Shown here piece after piece: positions 61,080-64,000 of a stretch of DNA of 64,000 bases. Source of the stretch: GCA-002727735 sp038134525. GTDB taxonomy: Bacteria; Bacteroidota; Bacteroidia; Flavobacteriales_D; Parvicellaceae. The position numbers were made by a program, and so were the translations under genes. The DNA is taken from contig JAYPVI010000009.1 of NCBI GenBank assembly GCA_038134525.1, positions 33,997 through 97,996 of the forward strand. Reading direction: 5' to 3'. Position 1 is the stretch's first letter. The number at the start of each line of letters is the position of its first letter. The notes under the pieces were generated by a model that had not been told where the DNA came from, ran no database searches, and saw only the letters and a list, made by a program, of their open reading frames with translations.

Positions 61080-61103
61080 TAAGCATCTAAGCTTAGATGC
61101 TTA
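61080..61103. repeat. 24-bp perfect palindrome upstream of the Fur-family gene
   Basis: TAAGCATCTAAG and its exact reverse complement, no spacer, 9 nt before the ATG at 61113. As RNA it would form a hairpin followed by TTTT in a mixed tract, so it may terminate the lipoprotein gene; as DNA it could be an operator for the regulator itself. Confidence 0.55.
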
Positions 61104-61112
61104 TTTTCTCCT

Positions 61113-61535
61113 ATGAAAAAGGACAGCATAAAAGAACTATTAAAAGAAAGAAATCTCAAAGCTACTAATTGTAGAGTGAGCTTACTTCACCATATCCTTA
61201 AATATGGTTCTGCAATGCCCTATTCTGCAATTCAAAAAGCATTAAAATCAACTGACAGGGTCACCCTGTACAGAACGCTTCAGACCTTAAGCGATAAAGG
61301 CATCATTCACAAGGCTGCAAATATAGATAATGAAGATTACTACGCCATTTGTGATCATTCTTGTACAACTGATGACCATTTACACCATCATATTCATTTT
61401 AAATGTGATGATTGCCATATCATTACATGTGAAAATATAGAACAAGAAATATACGTTTCTATCCCCAATTTCAAGATAAATAGTGTTTCCATTAACGTTA
61501 ATGGAAAGTGCAAAGATTGCGCTGAAAAAGATTAA
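61113..61535 (+). CDS. Fur-family transcriptional regulator
   Basis: 140 aa. N-terminal winged HTH (LKATNCRVSLLHHILKYGSA, STDRVTLYRTLQTLSDKGII), then the metal-binding/dimer domain with DDHLHHHIHFKCDDCHIITC and the C-terminal CKDC, two CxxC pairs for structural zinc. The context (His-rich TonB receptor with a palindromic operator) favours Zur over Fur or PerR. Overlaps the convergent mgsA by 4 bp. Confidence 0.92.
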   Translation: MKKDSIKELLKERNLKATNCRVSLLHHILKYGSAMPYSAIQKALKSTDRVTLYRTLQTLSDKGIIHKAANIDNEDYYAICDHSCTTDDHLHHHIHFKCDDCHIITCENIEQEIYVSIPNFKINSVSINVNGKCKDCAEKD

Positions 61536-61903
61536 GAAAAATTTACTCCTTTTAGCAATAAACTAGCAGAAGATGGATTGGTGGCTAAAGGAACATCATG
61601 CACATCACAAAGCCGCATTAACATAGATATATCGGGTTCATGAGGATGTTTTTCTAAAGGATCTCTAAAGAAGATAACCATTTGACATTTTCCTGATGCT
61701 ACTAATGAAGCTATTTGAGCATCACCACCCAGTGGACCAGAAAGCATTTTATCCACTTTAAAACCTGCTTTTTCAACCTTAGTTCCTGTCGTGCCAGTTG
61801 AAACTAATTCTATTTCATTTTTATGTAGAATATCCGCATTTTCGTTCAGAAACTGGACCATTTCTGCTTTTTTACCATCGTGCGCAATTATAGCTATTAA
61901 CAT
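61532..61903 (-). CDS. mgsA: Methylglyoxal synthase
   Basis: 123 aa. IAIIAHDGKKAEMVQFL, STGTTGTKVEKAGFKV, GPLGGDAQIASLVASG, FFRDPLEKHPHEPDISMLMR and DVHDVPLATN are the full set of family motifs, including the catalytic Asp of GGDAQ. Converts dihydroxyacetone phosphate to methylglyoxal and phosphate, relieving sugar-phosphate stress. Short for the family, starting at the first beta strand, as I recall for other Bacteroidota. Confidence 0.95.
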   Translation of the reverse strand: MLIAIIAHDGKKAEMVQFLNENADILHKNEIELVSTGTTGTKVEKAGFKVDKMLSGPLGGDAQIASLVASGKCQMVIFFRDPLEKHPHEPDISMLMRLCDVHDVPLATNPSSASLLLKGVNFS

Positions 61904-62116
61904 ATCCGAAAATTAATACTTAATCATGATAAAGAAGTTGAACTTATGTTAAGTATTTATAAAATTTTCATGTGATTTACATGTGGGAAAAATCAAAAAT
62001 TGATTTTAAAGGGTTTAATTCAGATATTTTAAAAGTTTAGTTATCTTATAAATAAAGAGTTAAGATAAGAGAAAATCCAACTAGAAATAATGGTAAAATA
62101 ATCAGCTGAATTTTGT
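61904..62116. other. Intergenic AT-rich region without a recognisable gene
   Basis: Contains an 8-bp inverted repeat TTATCTTA/TAAGATAA (62041-62048 and 62061-62068) and ATACTTAA/TTAAGTAT arms near 61915-61955. No promoter match, RNA family or ORF of more than about 20 codons is convincing here. Confidence 0.5.
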
Positions 62117-62269
62117 GTGAATTCAAATATATGGGGGGTTTTGGTAGCTTTTGCACATGTACTTAAAAGCACAAAAAATAAAAAAAAACCAAGTACTAAT
62201 TCAACTGTTAAAAAACCATCAGTTTCTGTGGTTACTCAAAAAGCAGTTATTAAAAAAGTGGGTAGATAA
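62117..62269 (+). CDS. 50-aa Lys-rich small protein, tentative
   Basis: GTG start, TAA at 62267-62269. Hydrophobic start (NSNIWGVLVAFAHVLKS) followed by a basic, Ser/Thr/Lys-rich tail (TKNKKKPSTNSTVKKPS, then AVIKKVGR). The composition is protein-like and there is no stop for 50 codons in an otherwise stop-rich gap, but no start-site signal supports it. Could be a remnant. Confidence 0.3.
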   Translation: MNSNIWGVLVAFAHVLKSTKNKKKPSTNSTVKKPSVSVVTQKAVIKKVGR

Positions 62270-62401
62270 ATGATTTTGTATCTTAGGCTCCTTTCGAATA
62301 AGAAATATATGTTATGTATTTCCTCTACTTGGACGCCATTTAATATCACCTAAAAAAATTCTAATGAATAGGAAAGGAAATGGTGAGTAACTGAAGATAA
62401 A

Positions 62402-62701
62402 ATGAAAAATAAAATCAAAATTTGGTTAATAATATCTACATCTATTTTTGGGTCATTGACAATTTTATCATTGCCAATGATATTAATGTCACCGATGATG
62501 TTTGATGCACCTGGAAGCACCAATAACAAAGCAATTCTAGCCGTTTTCTACAGTTTGATTTCTTTCCCAATTATTGTATTGATCACAATTATTGGTGCTT
62601 GGATATTATTTAGACTTAATAAATATAAAACCTCACTGTTAATCAGTTTGATTCCTTTGATTAGTGTTTCAATTTTTATAATTGGAATATTGTTGTGGTA
62701 A
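62402..62701 (+). CDS. Small three-helix membrane protein, unknown
   Basis: 99 aa with three transmembrane helices (residues about 6-30, 45-70 and 78-98) and a short GSTNNKA loop. Looks like a stand-alone permease-like or DUF4190-type protein but lacks a diagnostic motif. 182 bp upstream of the LamG gene, no visible promoter or terminator. Confidence 0.6.
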   Translation: MKNKIKIWLIISTSIFGSLTILSLPMILMSPMMFDAPGSTNNKAILAVFYSLISFPIIVLITIIGAWILFRLNKYKTSLLISLIPLISVSIFIIGILLW

Positions 62702-62883
62702 AAGAACTTACAAAATGTGTATAGTGCATTTAAACGCTCCATATAGAAACTGTTTATTTAACTTCCTGTAAAACACTTTTTAATAAAATGAGCTTATTTA
62801 ACCTTGATTTTCTTTAGCATATATTTATGAAGGATAAAAAAGTAATTTGTGTAACTTAGCGTTAGTAAAATAAAAATCATAAA

Positions 62884-64000
62884 ATGAAAAAAGAAAAGGT
62901 CAATAAACATTTAAAAAAACACATAAAAAGTGTTATTTATTTAGTGTTTTTTACAGTATCGTTTCAGTCATTAGCACAACCATCAAATGGACTTATAGCT
63001 CATTATAAACTAGATGGAAATGGAGCTGATTCCAGTGGAAATGGAAACAGTGGAACAGTTATTGGTTCAGTGATGGCTACTACCGATAGATTTGGCAATA
63101 CTAACAGTGCTATGGAATTTTCTGGAGGTTATATTGATGCAGGTAACCCAACAGATTTACAGTTAACAGATAGTATGACCATTGCAGCATGGATTAATCC
63201 GACAAATATTCCGGACTGGTCAGCTATCGTCAATAAATGGGATTTTTCTGGTGGCTATTACCTTGGCATAAACCCCGTAGGAAGTATTGCTAGATGGAAT
63301 CAAGGTTCTTCAATTGTAGAAGGAGACAGTGTTCCAACAGGAGTTTGGACACATCTTGCCGCTACCTTTGATGGCAGTACTTTAAGATTTTATCAAAATG
63401 GAATAGAAGTTAACTCTACTAACAGCAGTACATCAATAACAAATAATACATCCCATTTTTTAATTGGAAGACAGTCTAATTGGCAGTCAGTTGGAGGATC
63501 ATATGACTTTAATGGTATAATTGATGATGTATTGGTTTATGATAGGGCTTTAACCTCCTGTGAAGTATCAAATTTATATCAAAATTCAGGGCAAAATCCT
63601 GGAGTCGATATAATAACCGCTTGTGACTCATATATTTGGATTGATGGTAATACCTACACTTCGAGTAACAACACTGCTACATTTAACATTGTTGGTGGAG
63701 CTTCAAATGGATGTGACTCAGTTGTTATGCTTGATTTGACGATTACAAATTCAAATTCAGGAACAGATGTTCAATCGGCATGTGATTCATACACCTGGAT
63801 AGATGGCATCACATATACTACGAGTAATAATAGTGCTACTTTCACATTGACTAATGCAAGTGGATGTGACAGCACAGTAACTCTTGATTTAACGATTACG
63901 AATTCAAATTCAGGAACAGATGTTCAATCGGCATGTGATTCATACACCTGGATAGATGGCATCACATATACTACGAGTAATAATAGTGCTACTTTCACAT
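62884..64000 (+). CDS. LamG-domain surface protein with tandem repeats, 3'-truncated by window edge
   Basis: Starts ATG at 62884, open to the last base. Signal peptide (SVIYLVFFTVSFQSLAQ), then a LamG/concanavalin-like domain (residues about 38-235: GLIAHYKLDGNGADSSGNG, MTIAAWINPTNIPDW, GVWTHLAATFDGSTLRFYQN, GIIDDVLVYDRAL). From about residue 240, repeats of the ACDSYTWIDG...SNNSATFT...GCDSTVTLDLTI type begin. Such proteins are large adhesins exported by type IX secretion in Flavobacteriales. A sorting domain would be beyond the window. Confidence 0.85.
   Translation, partial: MKKEKVNKHLKKHIKSVIYLVFFTVSFQSLAQPSNGLIAHYKLDGNGADSSGNGNSGTVIGSVMATTDRFGNTNSAMEFSGGYIDAGNPTDLQLTDSMTIAAWINPTNIPDWSAIVNKWDFSGGYYLGINPVGSIARWNQGSSIVEGDSVPTGVWTHLAATFDGSTLRFYQNGIEVNSTNSSTSITNNTSHFLIGRQSNWQSVGGSYDFNGIIDDVLVYDRALTSCEVSNLYQNSGQNPGVDIITACDSYIWIDGNTYTSSNNTATFNIVGGASNGCDSVVMLDLTITNSNSGTDVQSACDSYTWIDGITYTTSNNSATFTLTNASGCDSTVTLDLTITNSNSGTDVQSACDSYTWIDGITYTTSNNSATFT
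63741..64000 (+). repeat. Tandem 153-bp coding repeats, nearly identical
   Basis: Unit of 153 bp (51 codons) starting at 63741 and again at 63894, continuing past the window. Copies differ by about one base over the overlap seen, while the preceding related unit (about 63605-63740) is diverged, so the array is recent. Encodes ITNSNSGTDVQSACDSYTWI and onward. Confidence 0.85.

Noticed and set aside
1..64000. CRISPR, tRNA, rRNA, transposase, integrase or phage genes
   Set aside because: No repeat-spacer pattern, tRNA-like cloverleaf or mobile-element protein was found on either strand.

Overview
The window is 64 kb of AT-rich chromosome from a Bacteroidota bacterium, most likely a marine or aquatic member of the Flavobacteriales. 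Four things point there: type IX secretion C-terminal sorting domains, several TonB-dependent receptors, TAnnTTTG -7 promoter boxes, and a near absence of Shine-Dalgarno sequences. The gamma/tau subunit without a zinc module and the repeat-rich LamG surface protein at the right edge also fit. It is mostly ordinary chromosome. I see no tRNA, rRNA, insertion sequence, phage gene or CRISPR array.

Layout. 1-5.6 kb: end of an M1 peptidase, a TauE/SafE permease, a T9SS cargo protein, and an Lrp regulator divergent from a methionine gamma-lyase-like enzyme. 5.6-9.2 kb: a TonB receptor behind a TPP riboswitch, next to a PnuC transporter and a NadR-like kinase (vitamin uptake). 9.3-12.9 kb: a tightly overlapping pterin/light cluster of PTPS, FolE, SRPBCC, an SDR without its catalytic Tyr, a 26-aa membrane peptide and a photolyase. 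12.9-14.5 kb: two tandem paralogous membrane proteins. 14.5-16.7 kb: a TPR-SpoIIE phosphatase. 16.7-21.5 kb: a four-gene operon of unknown function ending in a DUF2779 nuclease, with a divergent helical-repeat protein beside it. 22.8-33.4 kb: a co-directional run of TrxB, DUF4249/TonB pair, SUI1, DUF389, patatin, a membrane protein and an M61 peptidase. 33.5-40 kb: ATP-grasp enzyme, dihydrolipoyl dehydrogenase, lipoprotein, peptide deformylase, DnaX and the rpsF-rpsR-rplI operon. 40-50 kb: envelope and secreted proteins. 50-54.3 kb: YceI, CDGSH, Crp/Fnr and an outer-membrane receptor. 54.3-54.5 kb: a small minus-strand unit with a strong Shine-Dalgarno. 54.5-61.9 kb: lipoproteins, an S9 peptidase, a TonB receptor behind a Zur/Fur-like palindrome, a Fur-family regulator and methylglyoxal synthase. 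62.9-64 kb: start of a LamG repeat protein.

Most interesting items: the uncharacterised operon at 16.7-21.5 kb, where two proteins share an unnamed domain and the nuclease lacks a canonical start codon; the small structured peptide gene at 54.28-54.40 kb; an A11 slippery run in dnaX that would give a gamma-length product; and several promoters whose -7 box lies exactly 4 nt from the start codon, implying leaderless mRNAs.
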